From NCBI GenBank assembly GCA_002428735.1, contig DIXO01000024.1:1-36828 (forward strand): DNA of 36,828 nucleotides, given 5' to 3'. The translations under genes were made by a program, and so were the position numbers. Positions 30,988 to 36,828 of this stretch are shown one piece after another. Source of the DNA: Syntrophaceae bacterium UBA6078 (GTDB lineage: Bacteria; Desulfobacterota; Syntrophia; Syntrophales; UBA2210). The stretch's first letter is position 1, and each line of letters opens with the position of its first letter. Below the pieces are notes generated by a model. That model saw only the letters and a list, made by a program, of their open reading frames with translations, did not search any database and was not told the origin of the DNA.

Positions 30988-31857
30988 CTATCCCATCCCT
31001 TTTTCAATATCTACAAACAGTCTTCCATTCTTAAAAATCCTCACCGTACCGGTGGACTCCGAAATGACGATGGAAATCGCACCGGTCACACTGGTGATGC
31101 CCGCCGCCGCTATATGACGGCTGCCCAGTCCCTGGGGAAAGTCCTTGGTCTCCAGTGCGGCGTTCAGATGCCTCCCGGCCGCTACCAGAACACCGTCCCC
31201 CCGAACCACAAAGGCGCCATCCAGGGCTGAAAACTCCTTGATGGTTTCCTTAAGATTGCGGTCGAGGATGTTCCGCTCCTCCTCCGCGTATCCCATAAAG
31301 GGATTGATGATCATCTGCCGGGAGAGCTCGAGAACCTTCTCATGATCGCCGAGGACAAAGATCGTCCCCACCTGGCGCCCCTCCCTCCCTTGATACGCCA
31401 GTTCCAGCGCAATGTTAAGCACCGCCTCGAACACCTCCGGACGGATATCTTCAAATATATGGGAAACCTCTTCGGATATGAGGATTTCAAACTCCTTCCC
31501 CACGTCTATCACGAACAGGCTGTCTATATACCCGAATTTCGGGACACCGGTCAGGCATACCAGCGTATCCCCCTTTTTGAAGAGCCCCGTGGCAAGCCCT
31601 TTGGTGATGGCGACCTTTATCTGGCCCAGACGGGTGACGTTGACATTGGGAATATGGATGACGCTGGAAAAAACCCCCGTCTTCTGCTGAGCATCATCCT
31701 TTTCCCTTGTTATGAGGATCGTATCAAAGGAGGGGACTTCCCCTTTCTTCGAAAGGAGATCCTGCGCCACTTCGCCGTACAGGAGGATTGCCTTCGCCTG
31801 TATCTCTTCCGCAAAGCGGCACGCAAATTCCATCATTGATTCGTTCTGAGAACCCAC
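30988..31857 (-). CDS. Diadenylate cyclase, PK_C-DAC (archaeal DacZ-like) type
   Basis: The predicted product makes cyclic di-AMP from two ATP. The 289-residue protein has an N-terminal domain like the C-terminal domain of pyruvate kinase (about 1-125, with GDTLVCLTGVPKFGYIDSLFVIDVG). A DisA_N/DAC domain follows (about 135-285). The catalytic DGA is at 213-215 (SALDGAFVVRGDG), and the ATP-binding motif reads GSRHIAA (Arg247-His248-Ile249) where DisA and CdaA have RHR. SIVISESTGTVRIFKNGRL resembles archaeal DacZ. The start is GTG 31857 with AAAGGAG five bases upstream. The frame to 31914 runs through the promoter and is not translated. It lacks DisA's DNA-binding domains and CdaA's membrane helices. 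Confidence 0.85.
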   Translation of the reverse strand: MGSQNESMMEFACRFAEEIQAKAILLYGEVAQDLLSKKGEVPSFDTILITREKDDAQQKTGVFSSVIHIPNVNVTRLGQIKVAITKGLATGLFKKGDTLVCLTGVPKFGYIDSLFVIDVGKEFEILISEEVSHIFEDIRPEVFEAVLNIALELAYQGREGRQVGTIFVLGDHEKVLELSRQMIINPFMGYAEEERNILDRNLKETIKEFSALDGAFVVRGDGVLVAAGRHLNAALETKDFPQGLGSRHIAAAGITSVTGAISIVISESTGTVRIFKNGRLFVDIEKGMG

Positions 31858-31885
31858 AGGATCTCCTTTCCATTCTTTTATTCGT

Positions 31886-31914
31886 AAGATAAACACAAAG
31901 CCGGGTATTGTCAA
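31886..31914 (-). promoter_or_regulatory. sigma-70-type promoter of the dacZ-like/clpB unit
   Basis: TTGACA (31914-31909), exactly 17 bases, then TATCTT (31891-31886), 5 of 6 for the -10. Transcription should begin near 31879, leaving a leader of about 22 bases before GTG 31857. It shows no sigma-32 character (no CCCCAT-type -10). Confidence 0.75.
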
Positions 31915-31924
31915 GAAAGAGAGG

Positions 31925-31977
31925 AACCCTAGGCGAAGGCAAAAACCCTTGACTATCTGAGGGAATATGCTAGGGTT
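31925..31977. repeat. 8-bp inverted repeat flanking the rpoH promoter
   Basis: AACCCTAG (31925-31932) and CTAGGGTT (31970-31977) are exact inverted copies 37 bases apart, bracketing the rpoH -35 and overlapping its -10. This may be a regulator-binding pair. Direct evidence is only the symmetry. Confidence 0.4.
31949..31976 (+). promoter_or_regulatory. Possible rpoH promoter
   Basis: TTGACT at 31949-31954 has TAGGGT at 31971-31976 after 16 bases. The -35 is good and the -10 is weak, which would suit a regulated promoter. It lies about 32 bases before the rpoH ATG and is divergent from the dacZ-like promoter. Confidence 0.4.
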
Positions 31978-32007
31978 GGCGCCGAAATATCTTTGGAGGG
32001 ACCGAAC

Positions 32008-32868
32008 ATGGGTCTTCCCGTCGTAACCGATTTAGTTGACCGTTACATAGCCGAGATAAACCGTTTCCCCATCCTGAGGGCAGAGGAGGAATTCGAGCTG
32101 GCAGTCCGCTTTGTCAAAGAAAATGATATGGAGGCGGCCGAGAAACTGGTTACTTCGAATCTGCGGTTTGTGGTCAAGATCGCGCACGAATACAAGAATT
32201 ACCGGGTAAAGCTCATCGATCTGATCCAGGAGGGAAATATCGGCCTCATGCATGCCGTCAAGAAGTTCGACCCCTACAAAGGGTACCGCCTTATATCATA
32301 TGCGGTATGGTGGATACGGGCATACATGCAGAATTTGGTCATAAAATCATGGAGTCTTGTCAAGATAGGGACCACCCAGGCGCAGAGAAAGTTATTCTTC
32401 AAGCTGAACCAGACGAAAAAGAAGCTGGAAGATTTATCACAAAAGAGCCCGGAATTCAAAGAAATTGCCGAAATGCTCAACGTAACGGAAAAAGAAACAG
32501 AGGAAATGGACCTTCGTCTCACCAACCGCGATGTCTCATTGAACGCAGCCATGGACGATGAAGGGGATTCGGCGTATATCGATCATCTCGCCTACGAAGG
32601 CGCGAGCCAGGAAGATGTCCTCATCAGGAAAGACGAGATGGCGCTGGTGAGTAAAAACATCGCGGGCGCTCTTGAGAAACTCAACGAGAGGGAAGAGTAC
32701 ATCATACGGCGCCGCATCATGGCGGATGATCCGGCGACCCTCCAGGAGATTGGCGACCGGTTCAATATCACACGGGAACGGGCGCGACAGATCGAAAAAG
32801 AGGCCCTGAAGAAACTGAAGCTGGCCATCCCCTACCTGGCCGACGAACCCAAGCTTCTCACCGGCTAG
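32008..32868 (+). CDS. rpoH: Heat-shock sigma factor RpoH-type (sigma-32)
   Basis: This 286-residue sigma-70-family factor has regions 1.2, 2 and 4. Region 2 runs NLRFVVKIAHEYKN ... LIDLIQEGNIGLMHAVKKFDPYKGYRLISYAVWWIRAYM. Just after it is TTQAQRKLFFKLN, the RpoH box that distinguishes sigma-32 from other factors. Region 4 has the helix-turn-helix ATLQEIGDRFNITRERARQIEKEAL. The frame opens with TTG 31993, but that triplet is part of the ribosome-binding site TTTGGAGGGA. ATG 32008 seven bases further is the start. Its CTAG end shares the stop with dnaB on the other strand. Proximity to clpB fits a heat-shock cluster. Confidence 0.93.
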   Translation: MGLPVVTDLVDRYIAEINRFPILRAEEEFELAVRFVKENDMEAAEKLVTSNLRFVVKIAHEYKNYRVKLIDLIQEGNIGLMHAVKKFDPYKGYRLISYAVWWIRAYMQNLVIKSWSLVKIGTTQAQRKLFFKLNQTKKKLEDLSQKSPEFKEIAEMLNVTEKETEEMDLRLTNRDVSLNAAMDDEGDSAYIDHLAYEGASQEDVLIRKDEMALVSKNIAGALEKLNEREEYIIRRRIMADDPATLQEIGDRFNITRERARQIEKEALKKLKLAIPYLADEPKLLTG

Positions 32869-34220
32869 AACTCGTCGCGCTCATAGGACAGATTTTCAAA
32901 ACAGGTAAATTCCTTCAAAAAAGCCAGATTCGCCACACCGACGGGGCCGTTTCTCTGCTTTCCGACGATAACCTCCGCCTTCCCCTTTTCGGGGTTGTCT
33001 TCGGACTTGTTGTACACCTCGTCCCGGTATATGAACATGATCACGTCGGCATCCTGCTCGATCGCCCCGGACTCCCTCAGATCAGCAAGCTGGGGACGTT
33101 TATCCGTTCGTGATTCAACCTGACGGTTCAACTGCGAGAGCGCCAGAACCGGAACGTCGAGTTCCTTGGCAAGAGACTTGAGAGAACGGCTGATCTCGGA
33201 TATCTCCTGCTCCCTCGGCGCGGAAGAATCCCTGCCTCTCATGAGCTGGAGATAATCGACGACAATGAGGTCCAGCCCCGATTCCGCCTTCAGCCGCCGC
33301 GCCTTCGCCTTGATCTCGAGAACGGAGATGGCGGGCGTATCATCGATAAAGATGGGAGCCTCTGAAAGCCTCCCCGCGGCAGCCACCAGTTTCGGCCAGT
33401 CCATTTCCCCTACAAATCCCCTCCGTATCTTTTGAGAGTCCACCTTTCCATCGGAGGAAAGCATGCGGAGCACCAGCTGCTCCTTCGACATCTCCAGAGA
33501 AAATATGGCAACCGGCACCCTGTCCTCGATTGCGGCGTGCTGGGCGATATTGACGGCAAAAGCGGTTTTCCCCATGCTGGGCCGGCCTGCCACGATGATC
33601 AGATCCGAATTCTGAAGACCCGAGGTAATCTCATCAACCTTCTGAAACCCCGTGGAAATGCCGGTGATCAGCGTCTTCTTCGCGTACAGCTTCTCTATGT
33701 TTTCAAAGGTTTTCTTTACGATCTCCCGTATGGGGGAAAAGGCGGGTTTGATCTTGTTCTCCGATATCTCAAAGACCGCGTGCTCCGCCTCGTCAAGGAC
33801 AGCGTCTATATTGGAGCCCGCATCGTAGCTCTTATTCAATATATCGGTCGCCGCGCCGATCAGCCCCCGCAGAATTGATTTTTCTTTTACGATCTTTGCA
33901 TAGTAGGCAATGTTCGCCGCCGAGGGAACCCCGTCGACAAGGGATGCCAGGTATACCTCTCCCCCGACCCCCTCAAGATCCCCCCGGTCGCGCAGGATAC
34001 TGCTCAGGGTAATCAGATCACTCGGCTCATTCCTTTCGTACAGTGCGAGAATCGCCGAAAAGATCTTGCGGTGAGCCTCACTGTAGAAATCCCCTGCCCC
34101 CATGATTTCAATGACATGGTTCAGGGCATGATTGTCCAGAAGGATACCCCCGAGGATCGACTGTTCCGCTTCCAGATTCTGCGGCGGCACCTTATGGGAC
34201 GAATAATCGACGTCCTTCAT
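32865..34220 (-). CDS. dnaB: Replicative DNA helicase DnaB
   Basis: DnaB is the hexameric helicase at the replication fork. The 451-residue protein has the N-terminal helical domain (about 10-110, PPQNLEAEQSILGGILLDN) and a RecA-like domain. The latter shows Walker A GRPSMGKT (212-219), IFSLEMSKEQLVLRML, IVVDYLQLM (Walker B) and LSQLNRQVESR (motif with the sensor Gln). It ends with NGPVGVANLAFLKEFTCFENL. ATG 34220 is preferred over the ORF start at 34244, because GAGGAATAG upstream is its ribosome-binding site and the extra 8 residues lie inside rplI. It starts one base after the rplI stop. Confidence 0.97.
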   Translation of the reverse strand: MKDVDYSSHKVPPQNLEAEQSILGGILLDNHALNHVIEIMGAGDFYSEAHRKIFSAILALYERNEPSDLITLSSILRDRGDLEGVGGEVYLASLVDGVPSAANIAYYAKIVKEKSILRGLIGAATDILNKSYDAGSNIDAVLDEAEHAVFEISENKIKPAFSPIREIVKKTFENIEKLYAKKTLITGISTGFQKVDEITSGLQNSDLIIVAGRPSMGKTAFAVNIAQHAAIEDRVPVAIFSLEMSKEQLVLRMLSSDGKVDSQKIRRGFVGEMDWPKLVAAAGRLSEAPIFIDDTPAISVLEIKAKARRLKAESGLDLIVVDYLQLMRGRDSSAPREQEISEISRSLKSLAKELDVPVLALSQLNRQVESRTDKRPQLADLRESGAIEQDADVIMFIYRDEVYNKSEDNPEKGKAEVIVGKQRNGPVGVANLAFLKEFTCFENLSYERDEF

Positions 34221-34221
34221 C

Positions 34222-34668
34222 CTATTCCTCACCGGTAACAACAACCGTGATATGGGCGGACATCCCGGGATGCACCTTGATCGTCACGGAGAATTCCCCG
34301 AGACTCTTTATGGGCTCTTCGAGCAGAATATCCTTTCTGTCAATCTCTATTCCCTGATCGGCCAGAGAATCCCGTATGTCTTTCGAGGTAACCGAACCGA
34401 ACAGTTTATCTTGCTGACCTACTTTTCGGGATAGATGGCAGGTGACCCCTTCAAGGCCCTTCACAAGAGCCTGGGCCGCTTCCTTCTCCTTTTGAGCCCT
34501 TCTTGCAATAGTTTCTTTTTCACGTTCCAGTCCCTGTATGTTTTTGCCGCTGGCCTCCTTCGCCAACCCACGAGGGATCAGAAAATTCCTGGCATATCCG
34601 TCGGCAGCATTGACAAGAGCACCCGCTTTCCCCAACGATTCAACATCCTTCACTAAAATAACTTTCAT
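34222..34668 (-). CDS. rplI: Ribosomal protein bL9
   Basis: bL9 binds 23S rRNA at the base of the L1 stalk. The 148-residue protein begins with the canonical MKVILVKDVESLGKAGALVNAADGYARNFLIPRGLA (N-terminal domain) and has the long connecting helix and a C-terminal domain ending HPGMSAHITVVV. ATG 34668 has GGGAG six bases upstream. The ATG at 34674 would add MP and is less likely. E. coli bL9 is 149 residues. It is followed one base later by dnaB, a conserved pairing. Confidence 0.96.
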   Translation of the reverse strand: MKVILVKDVESLGKAGALVNAADGYARNFLIPRGLAKEASGKNIQGLEREKETIARRAQKEKEAAQALVKGLEGVTCHLSRKVGQQDKLFGSVTSKDIRDSLADQGIEIDRKDILLEEPIKSLGEFSVTIKVHPGMSAHITVVVTGEE

Positions 34669-34754
34669 AGGCATTCTCCCGTCAGAAACTACGTATTGTG
34701 AGCATTATCGGTTTCCGCGCATCTCCGCTGGATGCGCCCTGTTGTATCAGAAAA

Positions 34755-35714
34755 TCAGGCCGCATTCTTGTTGAGTTTTCTGAAATCTACCCAGGTGTCG
34801 ATCAAGCCCACCACCGCCACGATCAGCAGCAGGAACTGTTGAGCGAAAACCAGAAAATATCCAAAGGCCCTCAGGAAGGCAGGCACGTTTTTTCTCTGAA
34901 AGAAAAAACTCATGATGGCAAGTCCCTGTAACATGTATATGAAGACAAGGATGATCAGCATATTGAGCCCCACGATACGAACGGTCTCAAGGGGAATCAG
35001 AACACAGACACCGGCAATCACAACCAGCCAGACCGTTTTATCAAGGATCTTCCACCGTGAAAGATCGCCGAAGGAAGGGTACCACATCCCCCGTATTCTG
35101 AACAGCCATTTTCCCTCCAGGATATTCACCCACACCAGGAAAAAGGTGCCCACAAGAGCGACGGATGGAAAGATCCCGATAAGGGCACGGGTTATCTGGT
35201 CGGCCTTCGACCGTATGAATTCGATATGCTCCGCCGGGATGCCCGTGCGGGAATACAGGTCGATGTTCTTCTGCACCACCGCGGATATATGTGACCCTAC
35301 TATGCTCCATGGCATGTTTCCGGTCGTCAGACTCAGCCAGATAAGCACAGCGAAAGCCATCGCCAGGAGAAAAATCCCGGAATAGAAGACGGTCTTCTCT
35401 ATGCTGAAATTTCTCCGCAATACTTCCGAAAGGACGACGCCCAGAAAACCCAGCAGAAAAAAGTACACAAAGCCCGTCTCAATACTCAGCGCGCCGAGTG
35501 CAATCAAGGTGATACCAAGAGAAAGGGAAAACACTAGAACGCCGAAGATTCTGCCCAGCCTGGAGTAGTAGTACAGGATCGGGAGTGGCACCAGCAGGCC
35601 GCCGAATACACCGAGGGGCGTGATCACGGCTACCATGATAAAGACAACAGCCGTAATCGCCACAGCAAGGAAAAAAGCTCTATAGGGGACACCTTCCCCG
35701 GGCAGACGGAACAT
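34755..35714 (-). CDS. DUF2232 (YybS-like) multi-spanning membrane protein
   Basis: The 319-residue, very hydrophobic protein has about eight membrane segments (for example AFFLAVAITAVVFIMVAVI at about 13-31, a cluster at 60-130 and a C-terminal group at 230-310). Its pattern and position between rpsR and rplI fit the DUF2232/YybS family, of unknown biochemical role and commonly linked to the rpsF-rpsR-rplI operon. A ribosome-binding site AGGTGAG precedes ATG 35714. An 86-base gap with a strong hairpin separates it from rpsR, so expression may be reduced relative to the ribosomal genes. Confidence 0.8.
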   Translation of the reverse strand: MFRLPGEGVPYRAFFLAVAITAVVFIMVAVITPLGVFGGLLVPLPILYYYSRLGRIFGVLVFSLSLGITLIALGALSIETGFVYFFLLGFLGVVLSEVLRRNFSIEKTVFYSGIFLLAMAFAVLIWLSLTTGNMPWSIVGSHISAVVQKNIDLYSRTGIPAEHIEFIRSKADQITRALIGIFPSVALVGTFFLVWVNILEGKWLFRIRGMWYPSFGDLSRWKILDKTVWLVVIAGVCVLIPLETVRIVGLNMLIILVFIYMLQGLAIMSFFFQRKNVPAFLRAFGYFLVFAQQFLLLIVAVVGLIDTWVDFRKLNKNAA

Positions 35715-35730
35715 GTCTCACCTGTGAGTC

Positions 35731-35773
35731 AAAAGGGATGCGAGATGCCTCTCAGCCTGACAGGCATCTCGCA
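35731..35773 (-). terminator. Hairpin after rpsR, terminator or attenuator
   Basis: A 12-bp perfect stem (35762-35773 with 35739-35750) encloses an 11-base loop. On the minus strand TCCCTTTTG follows. It lies between rpsR and DUF2232 and probably ends most rpsF-rpsR transcripts while letting some read through to rplI and dnaB. Confidence 0.65.
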
Positions 35774-35800
35774 GAGAATTGAAAATCAAATATGATGAAT

Positions 35801-36070
35801 TTAACTGTCGGAAGCCACATAGGGCAGGAGCGCCAGATTCCTGGACCTTTTGATCGCTACTGCCAGTTCTCTCTGATGTCTGGCGCAGGTGCCGGTGATC
35901 CTTCTGGGCATGATCTTGCCTCTCTCAGTCAGGAATCCCCTCAGGGCGGCCGGGTTTTTATAATCGATCATCAGGCTTGAGGTCACGCAAAACCTGCATA
36001 CCTTTTTCTTGTGGAAAAACTTGGTCTTGGGACGCGGGCGCTTCGCATTATCATCCGGTGTATATGCCAT
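35801..36070 (-). CDS. rpsR: Ribosomal protein bS18, zinc-binding form
   Basis: bS18 pairs with bS6 in the small-subunit platform. The 89-residue protein has a basic N-terminal tail and keeps four possible zinc ligands: Cys25, Cys28, Cys62 and His65 (KKVCRFC ... TGTCARH). It is therefore the zinc-bound C+ form. The core reads IDYKNPAALRGFLTERGKIMPRRITGTCARHQRELAVAIKRSRNLALLPYV. GGGAGGAATAAGAA before ATG provides a strong site within the rpsF end. Three bases separate it from rpsF. Confidence 0.98.
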   Translation of the reverse strand: MAYTPDDNAKRPRPKTKFFHKKKVCRFCVTSSLMIDYKNPAALRGFLTERGKIMPRRITGTCARHQRELAVAIKRSRNLALLPYVASDS

Positions 36071-36073
36071 TTC

Positions 36074-36589
36074 TTATTCCTCCCTTGTCCCTTCCTGATC
36101 TGTCTCAACCGGTGAAGTCGCCGCCGGATCTTTTCCTTCTTCAACTCCCGGATCTGGACTGTCCGAACCCCCAGACAGAGCGACCTCCTCACCGGCGGGT
36201 TCGGCAGGAGCAGTTTGTTTTTGTTCTTTTTCTCTCTTCAGCGCCTCTTCCTTCTCGCGGGCGTCGGCCATCTCCCGCTCGATCTCCGCCATATCAACCT
36301 TGTCGCTCAGCTTCACGGTCTGAAAGCGGAGGATGGTATCGTCGATCCTCAAGTTCCGCTCTAATTCAGTCACAACCTTGTATTGCGCCACAAAGTCGAT
36401 CCTGACATACACGCCATCACGCCTTTTTTCAATGGGGTAGGCCAGCCGCCGTTTCCCCCAGTTCTCAACCTTGATGACGGTTCCGTCCATACCGTTGATG
36501 ATTCCGGCATAACGGTCAATCAGGCCTCCTACTTCATCCGACGGCAGGTCGGTCTGGACAATGAATATCGTTTCATACCTTCGCAACAT
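36074..36589 (-). CDS. rpsF: Ribosomal protein bS6 with long acidic C-terminal extension
   Basis: bS6 forms a dimer with bS18 on 16S rRNA. The 171-residue protein has the usual domain at 1-97 (MLRRYETIFIVQTDLPSDEVGGLIDRY ... KVENWGKRRLAYPIEKRRDGVYVRIDF ... ILRFQTVKL). A C-terminal extension of roughly 75 residues is rich in Glu, Lys, Ala, Pro and Asp. The frame is open to 36742, but ATG 36589 has GAGGAGGATGC before it and starts the canonical sequence. The upstream part contains its promoter. Many bS6 proteins have short acidic tails, so this one is unusually long. Confidence 0.96.
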   Translation of the reverse strand: MLRRYETIFIVQTDLPSDEVGGLIDRYAGIINGMDGTVIKVENWGKRRLAYPIEKRRDGVYVRIDFVAQYKVVTELERNLRIDDTILRFQTVKLSDKVDMAEIEREMADAREKEEALKREKEQKQTAPAEPAGEEVALSGGSDSPDPGVEEGKDPAATSPVETDQEGTREE

Positions 36590-36710
36590 GCATCCTCCTC
36601 TCGGCTCTATAGCCCGGATAAGGAATCCAGGCAAGGAGTCCCGCGTTATATTCAGCCCCCATTCCCTGAAGAAACTGGCACCGGGATGGACACCGCACGG
36701 GTAAAACGTG
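36590..36710 (-). promoter_or_regulatory. rpsF 5' leader, possible S6:S18 autoregulatory site
   Basis: About 120 bases of untranslated leader lie between the predicted start site and rpsF. A small hairpin, GGCT-ATAG-AGCC, is followed directly by G and the ribosome-binding site. Many bacteria have an S6:S18-binding leader with a CCG feature. Here CCG occurs next to the stem (AGCCGAGAGG), but I cannot confirm the fold. Confidence 0.3.
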
Positions 36711-36715
36711 GTTCT

Positions 36716-36743
36716 ACTATACCATACTTTCTTTGAAATCAAG
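36716..36743 (-). promoter_or_regulatory. sigma-70-type promoter for rpsF-rpsR
   Basis: TATAGT (36721-36716) is a good -10. The -35 is CTTGAT (36743-36738) with 16 bases between, or TTGATT with 15. It lies 126 bases upstream of the rpsF ATG. Confidence 0.55.
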
Positions 36744-36793
36744 ATATTTCTCGCAGGAGCCCTCTACCCCAATATTCCGACCCCCTATTCATA

Positions 36794-36828
36794 CTACCAG
36801 TGGTCCTTGATCCACCACCAAAAAAATA
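36794..36828 (-). pseudogene. C-terminal ORF remnant with WWWI at the window end
   Basis: On the minus strand the frame entering from the window edge reads FFWWWIKDHW and then stops at TAG (36796-36794). It mirrors the tail at 47-166, which has SWWWITEEGMS. Too little sequence remains to identify the gene. The unassigned bases between this stop and the rpsF promoter show nothing else. Confidence 0.25.

Noticed and set aside
29900..31117. 405-codon open frame on the plus strand opposite clpB
   Set aside because: It is antisense to a highly conserved gene, with no matching family or start signal; its openness follows from codon bias of clpB. The long frames at 28019-29176, 6179-7147, 15612-16466 and 16470-17390 were rejected for the same reason.

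Overview
The window looks like a chromosomal segment of a Gram-negative, anaerobic, syntroph- or sulfate-reducer-like deltaproteobacterium (Desulfobacterota; Syntrophales-like is my best guess). The evidence is a complete Tol-Pal outer-membrane system, many lipoproteins, a long membrane pyrophosphatase, a sigma-54 enhancer-binding protein, a DUF1844 protein, a GerMN-domain protein and the gene order ispE / tRNA-Gln / prs / rplY / pth / ychF. This assignment rests on gene content and protein style, not on a marker-gene phylogeny. Nearly all of the DNA is housekeeping. Base composition is fairly even, and I see no prophage, CRISPR array or complete insertion sequence. The extreme ends (about 1-166 and 36794-36828) both carry inward-pointing ORF tails that share a WWWI motif, which suggests repeat copies flank the segment.

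Layout. 163-5362 (+): tolQ-tolR-tolA, tolB, pal, cpoB, an envelope constriction and integrity operon, closed by a long hairpin shared with the convergent unit. 5434-13136 (-): one unit read leftward from a strong promoter at 13162-13190: LysM protein, PP-loop tRNA-thiolation-like enzyme, ctpA, divergent polysaccharide deacetylase, large TPR lipoprotein and a LolB-like lipoprotein. 13387-19955 (+): small coiled-coil protein, HD nucleotidase, TPR lipoprotein, GerMN protein, an EF-G paralogue and a GAF-GAF-AAA+-Fis sigma-54 activator.

19956-20770 is an 815-base stretch without a recognisable conserved gene and is the most interesting part. It holds two dyads suitable as activator sites, a near-perfect -24/-12 promoter at 20192-20207, a possible 69-codon ORF, two tandem 42-base hairpins and a strong intrinsic terminator ending near 20722. 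The hairpin stems differ only by pairing-preserving changes. Their loops are identical around TTCCCTCCTTT, which resembles the anti-Shine-Dalgarno tail of 16S rRNA. I interpret this as a sigma-54-dependent RNA of about 0.5 kb, possibly a post-transcriptional regulator controlled by the adjacent activator.

20771-28191 (-): DUF1844, ispE, tRNA-Gln(TTG), prs, rplY, pth, hppA, then ychF after a terminator. 28400-31857 (-): an archaeal-DacZ-like diadenylate cyclase directly followed by clpB, divergent from rpoH (32008-32868, +). 32865-36589 (-): rpsF-rpsR-(hairpin)-DUF2232-rplI-dnaB. Several starts were placed downstream of the longest possible ORF because promoters, ribosome-binding sites, signal peptides or the tRNA show that the longer forms are not translated (LysM protein, DacZ-like protein, prs, ychF, rpsF, rpoH, dnaB, rplI, hppA, DUF1844).
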